A DNA stretch of 64,000 bases from Aporrectodea caliginosa (taxonomy: Eukaryota; Annelida; Clitellata; Crassiclitellata; Lumbricidae): positions 2,694,696 to 2,758,695 of the forward strand of contig JACEVL010000045.1 in assembly GCA_020284085.1 (NCBI GenBank). The letters are read 5' to 3'. The notes below the pieces were generated by a model. It had not been told where the DNA came from. It was given only the letters and a program-made list of their open reading frames with translations, and did no database searches. This document shows, piece by piece, positions 42,815 to 55,493 of this stretch. The position numbers and the translations under genes are program-made. The number at the start of each line of letters is the position of its first letter. Position 1 is the first letter of the stretch.

Positions 42815-45800
42815 TAGCAAACTCTTTTCAGTAACTCTTTTCAATAACTATTTTCAATAACTCTTTTCAATAACTCTTTTCAATAACTCATTTCAACAAC
42901 TCTTTCAATAACACTTCTCAATGGCTCGTTTCAATAACTCATTTCAATAACTCTTTCAATAACTCTTATCAATGGCTCGTTTCAATAACTCATTTCAATA
43001 ACTCTTTCAATAACTCTTGTCAATGGCTCGTTTCAATATCACTTTTCAATAACTATTTTCAATAACACTTTTTAATAACTGTTTTCAATAGCTCTATTCA
43101 ATGACACCTTTCAATAACACTTTTCAATAACTGTCGTTTCAAAACTCATTTCAATATCAATAACTCATTTCAATAACTCTTTTCAATAACACTTTTCCAT
43201 AACTCTTTTCAATAACTTATTTCAATGACTTATTTCAATAACTCATTTCAATAACTCTTTTCAATAACTCTTTTCAATAACTCTTTTCAATAACACTTTT
43301 CGATAACTCTATTCAATAACCCTTTTCAATAACTCTTTTCAATAACTCTTTTCAATAACTCTTTTCAATAACTCTTTCAATAACTCTTTTCTATAACTCG
43401 TTTCAATAACTCAGTTTCAATAACTCACTTCAATGACTCTTTTCAATACCTGTTTTCAATAACTCTTTTGAATAACTCTTTTGAATAACTCTTTTCAATA
43501 ACTCTTTTCAATGACACTTTTCAATAACTCTTTTCAATTACTCTTTTCAATAACTCTTTTCAATTACTCATTTCAATAACTCTTTTGAATAACTCTTTTC
43601 CATAACTCTTTTCAATAACCCTTTTCAAAAACTTACTTTTCAATAAATCTTTTCAATGACACTTTTCAATAACACTTTTCAATAACACTTTTCAATAACT
43701 CTTTTCAATCACTCTTTTCAATAACTCTTCTCAATAACTATTTTCAATAACTAACTCCTTTCAGTAACTCTTTTCAATAACTCATTTCAATAGCTATTTT
43801 CAATAAGTCTTTTCAATAACTCTTTTCAATAGCACTTTTTAATAACTATTTTCAACTCTAACACATTTCAATCACTCCTTTCAAGAAGTCATTTCAATAA
43901 CTCATTTCAATAAGTCTTTTCAATAACAAACTCTTTTCAGTAACTCTTTTTAATAACAATTTTCAATAACTCTTTTGAATAACACTTTTCAATAACTCAT
44001 TTCAATAACTCTTTCAATAACTCTTGTCAATGGCTCGTTTCAAAAACTCATTTCAATTACTCACTTCAATAACTCTTTTCAATATCTCGTTTCAAAAACT
44101 CATTTCAATAACTGACTTCAATAACTCATTTCAATAACTCTTTTCAAGAACTCTTTTCAATAAATAACCCCTTTTTCAATAACACTTTTCAATAACACTT
44201 TTCAATAAATCTTTTCAATGACACTTTTCAATAACACCGTTCAGTACTTCTTTTCAATAACTCTTTTGAATAATCTCTTCTCAATAACTATTCTCAATAA
44301 CTCTTTTTAATAAATTTTTTCAATAACTCTATTCAATGACACCTTTCAATAACTCGTTTCAAAAACTCATTTCAATAACTCACTTCAATGACTCATTTCA
44401 ATAACCCTTTTCAATAACTCTTTTCAATAACTCTTTTCAATAACTCTTTTCAATAACTTTTCAATAACTATTTTCAATAACACTTTTCAATCACTCTTTT
44501 CAATTACTATTTTCAATAACTTTCTTTTCAATAACTCTTTTCAATAACTCATTTCAATAACTCTTTTCAATAACTCTTTTTCAATAACACTTTTCAATAA
44601 CTCTTTTCAGTACAATCTTTTCAATGACACTTTTAAATAACTCATTACCTCTTTTCAATAACTCTTTTCAATAACTCTTTATGATTACTCAGTAATTGTT
44701 TTCCAATAACTAACTCATTTCAGTAGCTATTTTCAATAACTCATTTCATTGGCTATTTTCAATAGCTCTTTTTATTAACTATTTTCAATAGCACTTTTTA
44801 ATCACTATTTTCAATAACACATTTCAATCACTCTCTTTTCAATAACTCATTTCAATAGCTCTTTTCAATAACTCATTTCAATAACTCATTTCAATAACTC
44901 TTTTCAATAACACATTTCAATAACTCTTTTCAATAACTGATTTCAATTACTCATTTCAATAACACAGTTCAATCACTCTTTTCAATCACTTACTTTCAAT
45001 AACTCTTCTCCAATCACTATTTTCAATAACTAACTCTTCTCAACAAACTATTTTCAAATAACAACTCTTTTTCAGTAGCTCTTTTTCAATAAGTCATTAA
45101 ATATTTTCAATAAATCCTTTTCAATAGCACTTTTTAATAGCTATTTTCAATAACTATTTTCATATCACTCCTATTGCAGTCACTCTCTTTCAATAACTCA
45201 TTTCAATAACTCATTTCAATAACAAACTCTTTTCAGTAACAAACTCTTTTTAGTAACTCAATTTTTAATAACTCTTTTGAATAACACTTTTGAATAACAC
45301 ATTTCAATAACTCTTGACTATGGCTCGTGTCAATAAACTCATTTCAATTACTTTCATTTCGTTACTCACTAATTGTTTTCTGAAATATCGTTTCAAAAAC
45401 TCATTTCAATAACTGACTTCACCAATATCATTTCAATAACTCTTTTTCAATAACTCGACTTAATAACTCTTTTCAATAACTCTTTACAATTGCTCTTTTC
45501 AATAACTTTTTTCCAATAACTATTTTCAATTACACTTTTCAATCACTCTTTTCAGTTACTCTTTTCAATGACTCTTTTCAATAACTCTTTTCAATAACTC
45601 ATTTTATTTACTCTTTTCAATGCTCTTTTCAATAACTCTTTTCAATAACTCTCTTTCTAATAACTCTTTTCAATAACCCTTTTCAATAACACTTTTCAGT
45701 ACCTCTTTTCAATAACTCTTTCAATATTAACTCTTCTCGATAACTGTTTTCAATAACTAACTCTTTTCAGTAACTCTTTTAAATAACTCATTTCAATAGC

Positions 45801-48440
45801 TATTTTCAATAACTCTTTTCATTAACTCTTTTCAATAGCTCTTTTTATTAACTATTTTCAATCACACTTTTCAATCACTCTTTTCAATAACTCATTTTCA
45901 ATAGCTCTTCTTCAAAAACTCATTTCAATAACTCTTTTCAAAAACTCTTTTCAATAACTCATTTCAATAACTCTTTTCAATAACACTTTACAATAATACT
46001 TTTCAATAACTGATTTCAATTACTCATTTCAGTAACTCTATTCAATAACACTTTTCGACAACTCTATTCAATAACCCTTTTCAATAACTCTTTTCAATAA
46101 CTCTTTTCGGTAACTCTTTTCAATAACTCTTTCAATAACTGCTTCTATAACTCGTTTCAAAAAACTAATTTCACTAACTCTCACTTCAATAGACTCATTT
46201 AACTGTTTTGAATAACTGTTTTGAATAACTCTTTTGAATAACTCTTTTCAATAACTCTTTTTAATGACACTTTTCAATAACTCTTTTCAATTACTCTTTT
46301 AAATAACTCTTTTCAATTACTCATCTCAACAACTCTTTTCTGAATAACGCTTTTCCATAACTCTTTTCAATAGCCCTTTTCAAAAACTCATTTCAACAAC
46401 TCTTTTTCAATAACACTTTTCAACAACTCTTTTCAATAACTGATTTTAATTACTCATTTCAATAACTCATTTCAACAACTTATTTCATTAACTATTTACA
46501 AAAACTCTTTTCAATAACTCTTTATCTTTACAATAACTCTTTTCAACAACTCTTTTTAACAACTCTTTTTTAATAACAAACTCTTTTCAGTAACACTTCT
46601 TCAAAAACTATTTTCAATAACTATTTTCGATAACTCTTTTCAACCGCTCTTTTCAATAACTCTTTCCAATAACTCATTTCAATAACTCATTTCAATAACT
46701 CTTGTCAATTACTCTTGTCAGTGGCTCGCTTCAAAAACTCACTTCAGTTACTCACTTCAATATCTCGTTTCAATATCTCATTTCAAAAACTCACCTTCAA
46801 TAACTCACTTCAATAACTCATTTCAATAACTCTTTAAAATAACTCTTGTCAATATCTGATTTTCAATAACTCTTTTCAATAACTACCCTCAACGGCACTT
46901 TTTAATAACTGTTTCAAATAACTCTGTTCATTGACACTTTTCGATCACACTTTTCAATAACTCTTTTCAAGAACTCATTTCAATAACTCACTTAAATAAC
47001 TCATTTCAATAACTCTTTTCAAAACTTCTTTTTAATAACTCTTTTCAATAGCTCTTATCAATAACTGTTTTCAATAACACTTTTTAAAAACTGTTTTAAA
47101 TAACTCTTTTCAATGACACTTTTCAATAACACTTTCAATAACTCTTTCAACACCTCTTTTTTCAATAACGTTTTTCAATAATTCTTTTCAATATATCTTG
47201 TCAATAACTCTTTTTCAATAACTCTTGTCAATAACTCTTTTCAATAACTACGGTTCAAAAACTCATTTCAATATCTCTATTCAAAAACACTTTTCAATAA
47301 CTCTTCAATAACTGTTTAATAACTCTTTTCAATAACTCTTTTAAACCTCATTTCATAACTTCATTCAGCGCTCATTTCATGTCATTTCAATAAACTCTTT
47401 TCTCTATAACTCTTATGAATAACTCTTTACTCAAAAACTCTTTTCAACAAATATTTTCAAAAACTCTTTTCAATAATAACAAATGATGTTTCCATAAATC
47501 ATCAATGATAATGACACATTTTGAAAATTCTTATTCAATAAATCTTTTCAAACACACTTTTGAAAAACTCTTATCAATAACTATAGTAACTCTTTTCGAA
47601 ACACTCATTTCAGTAACTCTGTTTAGTAACTATCTTAAATAACTCTTTTCAATAACTCATTTCAACAACCCATTTCAATAACACTTTTCAATAAATCTTT
47701 TTCAATGACACTTTTCAACAACCCTTTTGAGTACCACTTTTCAATAAATCTTTTCAATCAAACGCTTTTCAATAACTTATTTGAGTACCTGATTTCAATA
47801 ACTCATTTCAATCACTTATATCATTGACTATTTACAAAATTTTATTTCAATTACTGATTTCAATAACTCATTCCAATAACTTATATCATTGACTATTTAC
47901 AAAATTTCTTTTCAACATATCTTTTCAGTAACTCTTTCCAATAACTATTTTCAATAACTCCACAATGACTCACTGTACTTAAAACTCACTAAACACTCTA
48001 CTACTGTGCACTTGTCAATGGCTCGTTTCAATAACTCATTTCAATAACTCTTTCAATAACTTTTGTCAATGGCTCGTTTCAATGACACATTTCCCAGCCT
48101 TTCTTTACAATATCTAATTTTCAATAACACTTTTTAATATACTCTTTTTCAATATCTAATATTCAATGACACCTTTTAATAACTGTTTTCAATAACTCTA
48201 TTCAATGACTCATTTCAATAACCTTTTCCTTTTCGTTTCATGACTCATTTCAATAACTCACTTCAATGACTCATTTCAATAACTCTTTGTACTCACAAAT
48301 AACTTTTTCAACAACTGTTTTCAATAACACTTTTCAATAACACTTTTCAGTACCACTTTTCAATAACACTTTTGAGTACCACTTTTCAATAACTCTTCTC
48401 AATCACTATTTTCAATAACTAACTCTTCTCAGTAACTATT
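42815..48440. repeat. 13-bp minisatellite array, about 5.6 kb
   Basis: Hundreds of copies of CTCTTTTCAATAA with frequent variants: CACTTTTCAATAA, CTCATTTCAATAA (12-13 bp), CTGTTTTCAATAA and GGCTCGTTTCAAT. Units slip between 12 and 14 bp. Short higher-order blocks recur, for example CTTGTCAATGGCTCGTTTCA near 43020, 44030 and 48010. No ORF of meaning. Confidence 0.95.
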
Positions 48441-49005
48441 TTCCTGCTTTGCGCTATTACAATGCAATCCTCCTCCTCCCTCCCCTTCCCTTCCCCCTCT
48501 CCTCCTCCTCTTCCTCCTCCTCAACTTCCGCTCAACTTCCTCCTCGTCCTTTTCTTCTCCCTGCTGCTGCTGCTGCTACTTCGAGAAAGCAAAACCGTCT
48601 GTCTATCGCTCTCTCTCTATGTCCATCTGTCTTCGTGTCTCTGCCTGACCGCCCGCCTGCGGCCTGCCTACCTGCCTGTGAGTCTGTTACTCGGTTATCG
48701 TCCCAGGAGGGATGAAAGGCTGAGTTGACCTGAACAATTATTGTGAGAGTAGCCTACCCTCTGCTCATCTTTCGAAACGGCGTTGTTTACGTTGTCATAA
48801 TCACGTGACTAGAAAGCTAATCAACAGACAGCAGCCGGAATCGACGTATATAATGTAATTATTTATCCCGTGGTAATAATATTGTAGAAACGAAAAGTCA
48901 TAGGAACGTGGCCTTAACTTTTTTGTATCTTTTGATTCTGACAGATAATTCGTAAGCCTATGTGTTTTGTTATTGCGGGCAGAAAGAACAACTGCTATAA
49001 TCTTA
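48441..49005. other. Low-complexity CT-rich tract and unassigned sequence
   Basis: 48465-48600 is a CCT/CTC-rich pyrimidine tract that yields spurious open frames. 48600-49005 has no recognised feature. Confidence 0.6.
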
Positions 49006-49013
49006 CAAACCTA

Positions 49014-50219
49014 CAGGGCCGTAGCGAGGCATGTGCCAACGGTGCCGTGGCACAGGGCGCAACTGAAGAGGGGGCGCAAATTTTAAGATGAAGCGATTTA
49101 ATGATTCATTACTTAATTTTGAAATATGAAATATTCATCATAAATGAAATAAACGTAATAAAATTAAGTAACAACAATTTACAAATCTGGCATAGACCAA
49201 AATGCCGTGATTGGTGGAAATTTACGCGGGGAAAAGGGCGCTTGCGATACTGCGCTGTAGGCCTAGGCCTAATTGGTGGGAAAGCGAGCGAAAAGAACGC
49301 GCTTCGTTAGGCGCATAGATTAGCCTATAAAACGTGTCGAGGAACTGAGAAGGACTCTTCGATGATTCTGCATGTACCGTCCCTGCTTACTGATAAAGTG
49401 CATAGCTATTGAATGGACGTTAGCTAATTCGATCCCGATGAAACTGTAATTTAGAAAAGACTGAATTTAATCAAACGGACTAGTAGATATAATTTTCGCG
49501 TAATTTGAAACCGCAATCCGGTATCTCCCGTGATTTTGTTTTAATTAAACTTTAATGAGATCTAGAGAAATGGCCGGTGCAAGCTAATGCAGGGCGAGAT
49601 GATATAATCCAGAAAGTTATACATCGGCAAGAATAACAGGCAGAAGTGCTAAGGAGTATCGTAAGCGCTAAGACACGGAGTGAACTCCAGATCGATAATG
49701 AAAGTACTGGTGTTGGGACGAGGAGTTCAATCAGAGCGGACACTTTTCTGTCGCCACTAAAGCTGGTCGTAGGCTCTAAGCTCGGCCTAGTATCTATCTG
49801 AAAGACATATAGCGGCTAGTGGCGCTATACAAGTCACGGTATAGGCGGGTCGCGGGCCCCATAGGAACGCACGCCTGCTTCATAAACGCCGTATTGATTA
49901 CACGATGGGTCACCCATGGCCTACGGTGGTGATTTGAACCCGATAGAAGTCGAATCCTTTCCTCATAGAGCTTGCTCGAACCTCCCTGTCCTCAAAGTCC
50001 CTTCAACAGCGAAATAAATCTGAAGTGACTAAAATGAAATGTGAATAGAAGCCTATATAGCACAGAAACTTCGTTCTATTTTCTTTAACAGACAAAGCCT
50101 TATGTGATATTCGAGATAACAAATTAATTTTGGTCGTTATTGGTTAAGTAGATCATTGAGGGGTGGGGCGCTAGATTTACGATTGGCACAGGGCGCAATC
50201 ATAGCTTGCTACGGCCCTG
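49014..50219. mobile_element. Non-autonomous hAT-like transposon with perfect 8-bp target duplication
   Basis: Termini CAGGGCCGTAGCGAGGC and GCTTGCTACGGCCCTG are inverted repeats with two mismatches. CAAACCTA flanks both sides (49006-49013 and 50220-50227). GGCACAGGGCGCAA occurs just inside both ends in the same orientation. The CAGGG ends and 8-bp target duplication indicate hAT. The 1206-bp interior has no recognisable transposase. Confidence 0.9.
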
Positions 50220-50227
50220 CAAACCTA

Positions 50228-52206
50228 TATAGTTTCTGATCCATTTATATCCTTCTCTACTTAGCAGCTACACTGACCCCTCTGATCCTCTGGAAACCGG
50301 ACTCGGACCTCATTTGGACTACTCTCTCGGATAACCCTTCTGACTAGACGCAGCGCTCGTGAATAAGCTAGTGCCCTGCACTTGGCTTTCGAATGGCGGT
50401 TTAGAAGTTTGGAGATTACGATTACGATCAATTACGCCAAAATATGCTGAATTTTCTTTATTATTGGGAGTAGATCTTTCTTTATACACACTGTTACTTA
50501 CTTACTCATTTGTTACCACTGAATTTATGACTCTTTGGTCACGTGACCAGTGCACTAGTGCGCGTGAATCAATCTAATCGGAAAGTTCTGACAATGTTTG
50601 AATTTTTGCGAATGTTTTGCAACTCGTTAAAATTCTATTTTATATTTAACTAATATTCTTATACGACGCTTTGACGATGAAGTCGTTTAGTTTGTTCGAA
50701 TTGTGGACCCTGAAGTAAGTATCGCCTTTCCAAACTTATAAAAGCCGAGTCAAAAGGGGCCTACCTTTACTACTTCGCATGAACAGCTCCAACTCATCAG
50801 GGTTATTGATAGCAGTTTTCCTCTGGCCTGCAATGTCATTCCCCAAATGGTGTTCATGGCTGTCCATAGCTTCCCGTTTGGGGGGCAGCAGCCCTCCTAG
50901 GCTCACTTGGGCCCTGTTCCCGCTCAACGGTAAATTATAATTTGTATCTACTACTGTAACAGGTGCAATAGAAGAAAGCCTTATTCCCTTTGATTTGGAT
51001 CTAATTAACGACTGTAAAGCATTTCGCTGCAATGACTGACCCTGTAGCGTTAATTTCAAGACTAAAGATTGCTTCTGTTGATAACTGACTTGATTAAACA
51101 TCTGAATTTGTAGTTTTATCATCAGCAGTGTCAAAGAATTCATCTATGTGAACGACACAAATCCGTATCTCACAATTACAGTTAAAATATCAAGTAATTA
51201 AGCTTTTTAGGATTTGTCAATAAAAGTGTTCGATTATGGGTTGAGTTATATGTTCTCAAATTAACACGTCATTTCTCTTGGTTTTTTCAACAGTTGTCAA
51301 TAATCAAGGTAACAATAAAATTATTTATTGTTCTACAGAAGAACGAAAGTAGAATGTCTACTTCACCGACAAAAAAGGTGGAAATAACGAAGATAACGAA
51401 TAATCGAATCCTCAACATGGACGACAACGAACCACTACGCCAAAAGTTCTTCCCACCTTGAACTGGTGTCTGTTGTCCCAATTCTTCAACAGTTTCGATC
51501 GTCGATTGAAAAATTTCTTCCTATCTGGTGTTCAGCGCAAGGTTTGCCTTGTAAAGTCTTTCTCTGATCACTTATTTCTATTAAAATTCAGTTTAAAGAC
51601 TCAATTTCTTCAACTGAAAAGTCTTTCTGCAAGAAATCTCACTCTCTTGACTAACTGGCCACAACGTGTGTTTCTGAAGACTGACTTCCTTTGATGCCGA
51701 TTCGCTGCCTTTATATAGCGGAATGTCACCAGGCTTACCTGTCACATTTGTTTATAAGGCGCTAGACAAGGTTCGTCATGAATATGCCTCCAAACGACCT
51801 GTTTGTAAGGAGAGGGCAATCTATTTGTAAAACCATTCGCAGGGGTTGTGTCGACAGAGCACAACCAATATTGGTTACGAATTTGGTGAACCACGTATTG
51901 TAGGGTTTAAGGGTTTCTCCGTTCCTCAGGTCCCGAAGATGAGCCTCCTAAATCTTTCACTACTTGGCTTACTGCCCCTTTGAACCAATCTGTCCGTCTG
52001 TTTTTCTCTTGTTGTTCCCAATGTGGGTCTACACCGTGCACTACTGTTACACTACAGTCTACGCACTATGCTACACTTCCAGTTTCATCTTCTTCAGTGA
52101 AGAGAAGTCGTTTCCTTGATGTAAGACAAGAAGTACAAATCTAACTCACAAAAATTCAACGCTTGGACAGAAACTGGAGCTATATGAGCTCGTTGTCCAG
52201 TTGCAG
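50228..52206. other. Unassigned region
   Basis: A copy of CTCGTGAATAAGCTAGTGCC at about 50356 ends in ACTT repeats (about 50493). A minus-strand open frame at 50736-51143 (135 codons, Gln/Leu-rich start) matches no family I know and has no clear splice partners. A TATA-like CTTTATATAGCG lies at 51709. Nothing else is assigned. Confidence 0.4.
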
Positions 52207-52450
52207 TGGGGGTTGGTATAAAGGTTAACGCTCGTGCCTGAAGTTTTCACGGAACCGGTTTGATTCCTGTAAGGCCGCTGAGTTTAGCTCATGCCTACAT
52301 TCCCTAGGTGGCAGCAAAGGTACAATGAGCTTGCATGGTGGCAGCTCTGTGGATTTGTGTCTTCTGTAGTTTGTGTTCTTGGGAATTGTTTGATCGTCAT
52401 AGCGCCTCTGTTTTTGAATGGCACAATACTCGATTACGATTAACATGTAC
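52207..52450 (+). mobile_element. Possible tRNA-derived SINE
   Basis: TTGGTATAAAGGTTAACGC (A-box-like) and CCGGTTTGATTCCTG (good B box, GGTTTGATTCC) lie about 40 bp apart. The putative anticodon stem is irregular. Body and 3' end are uncertain. Confidence 0.4.
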
Positions 52451-52819
52451 ATGTTCAGCGCAGTAGTTTGTCAGGCACTTCATTAAAGAATAAATATTAT
52501 TATTTATTATTTTTATTGTTATACTAATTCAGAGACACATGTATAAGAACGAAAACACAGAAAAAATTAGCTTAAAATAACTATGAAAATCGCCACTGCA
52601 AAGTTTTGATGGAAAACCATTACACAATACATTATATCCATGTTTTTGTCGATCACGCTTGTAGCATAACAATTTATTAAATTTAAACAAGAAAGTAGTA
52701 CACAATGCAACAAACTTATGTCATATTAATTTAAGGTTAATGTTTTCTTGATGTATTGGTAACTAGATCAGCCTGTAGATGAAGTTGTTTTGGAACGTCT
52801 TGCTAGTTTCTAAATCAAG

Positions 52820-54240
52820 TCCTTTCTTGGAGACCCTGGTTTACTACAGTAGTTTCCTTGGATTTGCTAGAGTAGTTTCCTTGGATGTCAACAAGTACGT
52901 TCTTGCAGTGACGGTTATTTTTGGAACAGTTGCTAATATGTCATGGCATGACATTACTAAGATGTCTGTTGGATGTGGATATCGATATGATCGAGCTGGC
53001 CCAAGTTGGTGTAGAAAAATTGGTTTCCACCTCATTTGTGTCCGGAAATATTTGCGGATTGCAACCAAGCCACCAATGTCCATCATACTTTGCAGTGATG
53101 TAACCCTTGATATCTGAGAGTTCAATTATGGTCTTGTCTCTTTGTAAACTGCAAAACACGTTCAATTCGAGGAGTATCCAGGTTTCTTGACAAGTCATTA
53201 ACTTCAACTGATTTGGCTGAAACTGGGTGGATGCAGTGAAGCTTTTGTGTGCCTGCCACTGTGCGAGCAGATTGAAATCTGCTCTTCCTCCTGTTCATAA
53301 TCATCGGTACAATTGACCTATGGAATTTCACTCTATGCGAAAGCAAACAATTGTTGGGAAGTCGTGATTTGGTCATTGTATAAGTAAGTAGTTAGGAAGA
53401 ATATTCTTTATTTGACTACCAGCAAACGCACAGTAGCTTACAGAAAAATAAATAATACAAACATTTATGCAAAGTCATATAACATGCTCATAATAAAACT
53501 TCTTTTAGCAAAGGCATCAATTCTAGGTAGGGTGAGATCATGTGGTCTGGGTCGCGTATTGTATGGAGTGACCTTACGGGGAGGGAGGAGGTCGTGAAGG
53601 ACGTGACAATGGTTTGAGAGAATTGAACGGAAAAGAGTAGAATCAGTAGTATGGTATCTGTAGACTGGCCCAAGCTGCCAGTCGTTTGACAGATACGCAT
53701 ACTCCATCACAAAGGCCCCTGCCATGAGACATGGCAGTGAAATGCTAGTCTGCAGGCATGCCAATGTAGGCTTCATGGCAACACCGGTTGGTGAAGTTCT
53801 TGCAGTTTTTGTACTGTGCTGCACAACCATCTGAAAAGTACAGCACTTGTTGAGGTCTAACAATTCTCTCTGACAGAATCGGATCAAGGCCTTCTAAAAA
53901 AGATAACGGCAATTCTTTCTGAAATAATTCAATTAATTACAAAGCTGAGATGTTTCAATTCAGTTGATGCTGTATCAAAAATATCAGATGACACAGTGTA
54001 GTAACACACACATGGATATCTTGTAGCTTGTAGATTGTTCCAATGAAATGACAGAGCTGCATCCTGCACAACAAAGCTGTAGTTCTCTGCAAAATCTCCC
54101 ACAACAATAAACTACCCCTGTGTAATGTGCAAGTGTAGTTTTACATTCTTGAAGAAATCTTGCTTGTTGCTTGGCAATGAAATCATGGAGAAGTTTAGTT
54201 TTAGATCAGCATAAAAGTTTCCAAAAAATTCGTCAATGTC
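52820..54240 (-). pseudogene. Decayed transposase-like gene (DFAENY / AAQYKN family)
   Basis: Read on the minus strand with frameshifts, motifs occur in order: VVGDFAENYSFVVQD and FHWNN (about 54130-54030), YFSDGCAAQYKNCKNF (about 53845-53795), SHGRGLCDGV and VKRLAAWASLQ (about 53735-53655), NDQITTSQQLF (about 53385-53345), then GYITAKYDGHWWLG (about 53105-53070) and LGPARSYRYP (about 53010-52980), and VTARTYLL. I know this order from uncharacterised proteins in fish and invertebrates and suspect a DDE-type transposase (aspartates in DFAENY and SDG), but cannot name the superfamily. Stops, frameshifts and a nested LINE make it non-functional. Confidence 0.6.
53385..53640 (-). mobile_element. 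CR1-like LINE 3' fragment nested in the transposase-like pseudogene
   Basis: The minus strand encodes LPPRKVTPYNTRPRPHDLTL then IDAFAKRSFIMSMLYDFA and a stop, followed by AATAAAGAATATTCTT and ACTT units. The surrounding gene resumes immediately on both sides (...VKRLAAWASLQ before, NDQITTSQQLF after), so this LINE was inserted into it. Confidence 0.75.
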
Positions 54241-55493
54241 ACCGATCGCAACCATGACTATACCAATATACCTTTAAGAAATAACTGTAAAAAAACTACG
54301 AGAGTTCCCACTCTGAAATTTTCACCAATTGTTACAAGAATGAAACCTTTGCATGGGAAAAATTCGATATTTTGTGATTTTACAAACTGACCTATGTCAC
54401 TAATGTCAGTGTCACTAGGTTACAGTTGCTCACAATTTTTTGTCACTAAATATGAACGCTTCTGAGTCCTTTGCCCAGATAGAGCTATTTAATACCTTCA
54501 ATTTGGTATTTTATTTGTCTCCAAGGTGCAGTAGAAGCGAAGATACAGCAGTTTGAACATCAGCTGGTCAGCGGAAATCGGCTCGTTTCGGTCAAGTTCG
54601 TGTGCCCATATATCGGGAACTGGTCGACCTAAAAATCTAAAATTCTGGGTTTTTTAAAAGTTTTTCACAGTGGTTTATCACCACACCAATTTCAACAATA
54701 TTGGAGATGATGACGTCCATTTTTTCCTTAAAGTGTGTTGATTTGACGTGGAATGCCCCATCCAGACTTTTCAATTGCCATGGTAGCCCCAGACCAACTT
54801 GAGCCATGTGGTAAGTTTGGTACGAATCTCTTTGAAAGTTGCAAATTCTATGTCTGACAGTCTGTTGCCCAACTGCTCTCTTGTGAACTGGGTTTTCTTT
54901 GTTGTTTTGAGGAGTCCAAATAGTTGATCGGTGTTCCTATTTTCTTTCGTAGTCATGTGTAAATCTATCGATAGATTAGTATTCACAGGCTGTGGGGCTC
55001 GATTGGATGTTGTGAACTCTCCGCCATGGATGCACCAGACCCACCATTCTGACTGCCCACTGTCAACTTAAGGTTATGTATTGACTATGTAGGCCTATTC
55101 CAAATGATTAATGCGTTCAGTAAGTTGCTTCAGTTCTAACGATGGTTCCTCATTCGGTTCCAGTGTTTCATGTTTTTGAGGGAATTGCTCGAGTTCAAAG
55201 TCTGCATTGGTGGCTTCTGGAAGAGGAAGACGTCCAGCACGTCCATGTTTTTATCTGTATTAGTATCCCCATTGTACAGGTTCAGCATAGGTGTAATAGG
55301 GAGGGTTCCTTTAGGGTCATTCTGTCCCTGCAGAGGAGTCCTTGGAGTTTACCCTACATTGCACAAATAAAGGCTTTTTGAAGAAAAAATATGTTAGTAA
55401 AGATGTGTTAAATAAGCTTTGGCAAACACAGTTACTTGATAGAAAAATTTTTATTTGCCAAATTTTGTAAGTTATGGCATTTCTCACACTTCA
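54241..55493. other. Unassigned region
   Basis: No recognisable domain. A minus-strand frame at 54771-54986 (FTREQLGNRLSDIEFATFKE) is open for 71 codons but not identified. Possibly flanking DNA of the neighbouring transposon genes. Confidence 0.4.

Noticed and set aside
42815..48440. CRISPR-like array
   Set aside because: Units are 13 bp, directly abutting and degenerate, with no unique spacers, in a clearly eukaryotic context. It is a minisatellite.
48449..48728. Two overlapping open frames
   Set aside because: They fall in a CCT-rich low-complexity tract with no conserved domain.
50736..51143. Possible host gene on the minus strand
   Set aside because: Open for 135 codons with a Met, but no recognisable domain, no clear splice partners and no neighbour support; left unassigned.
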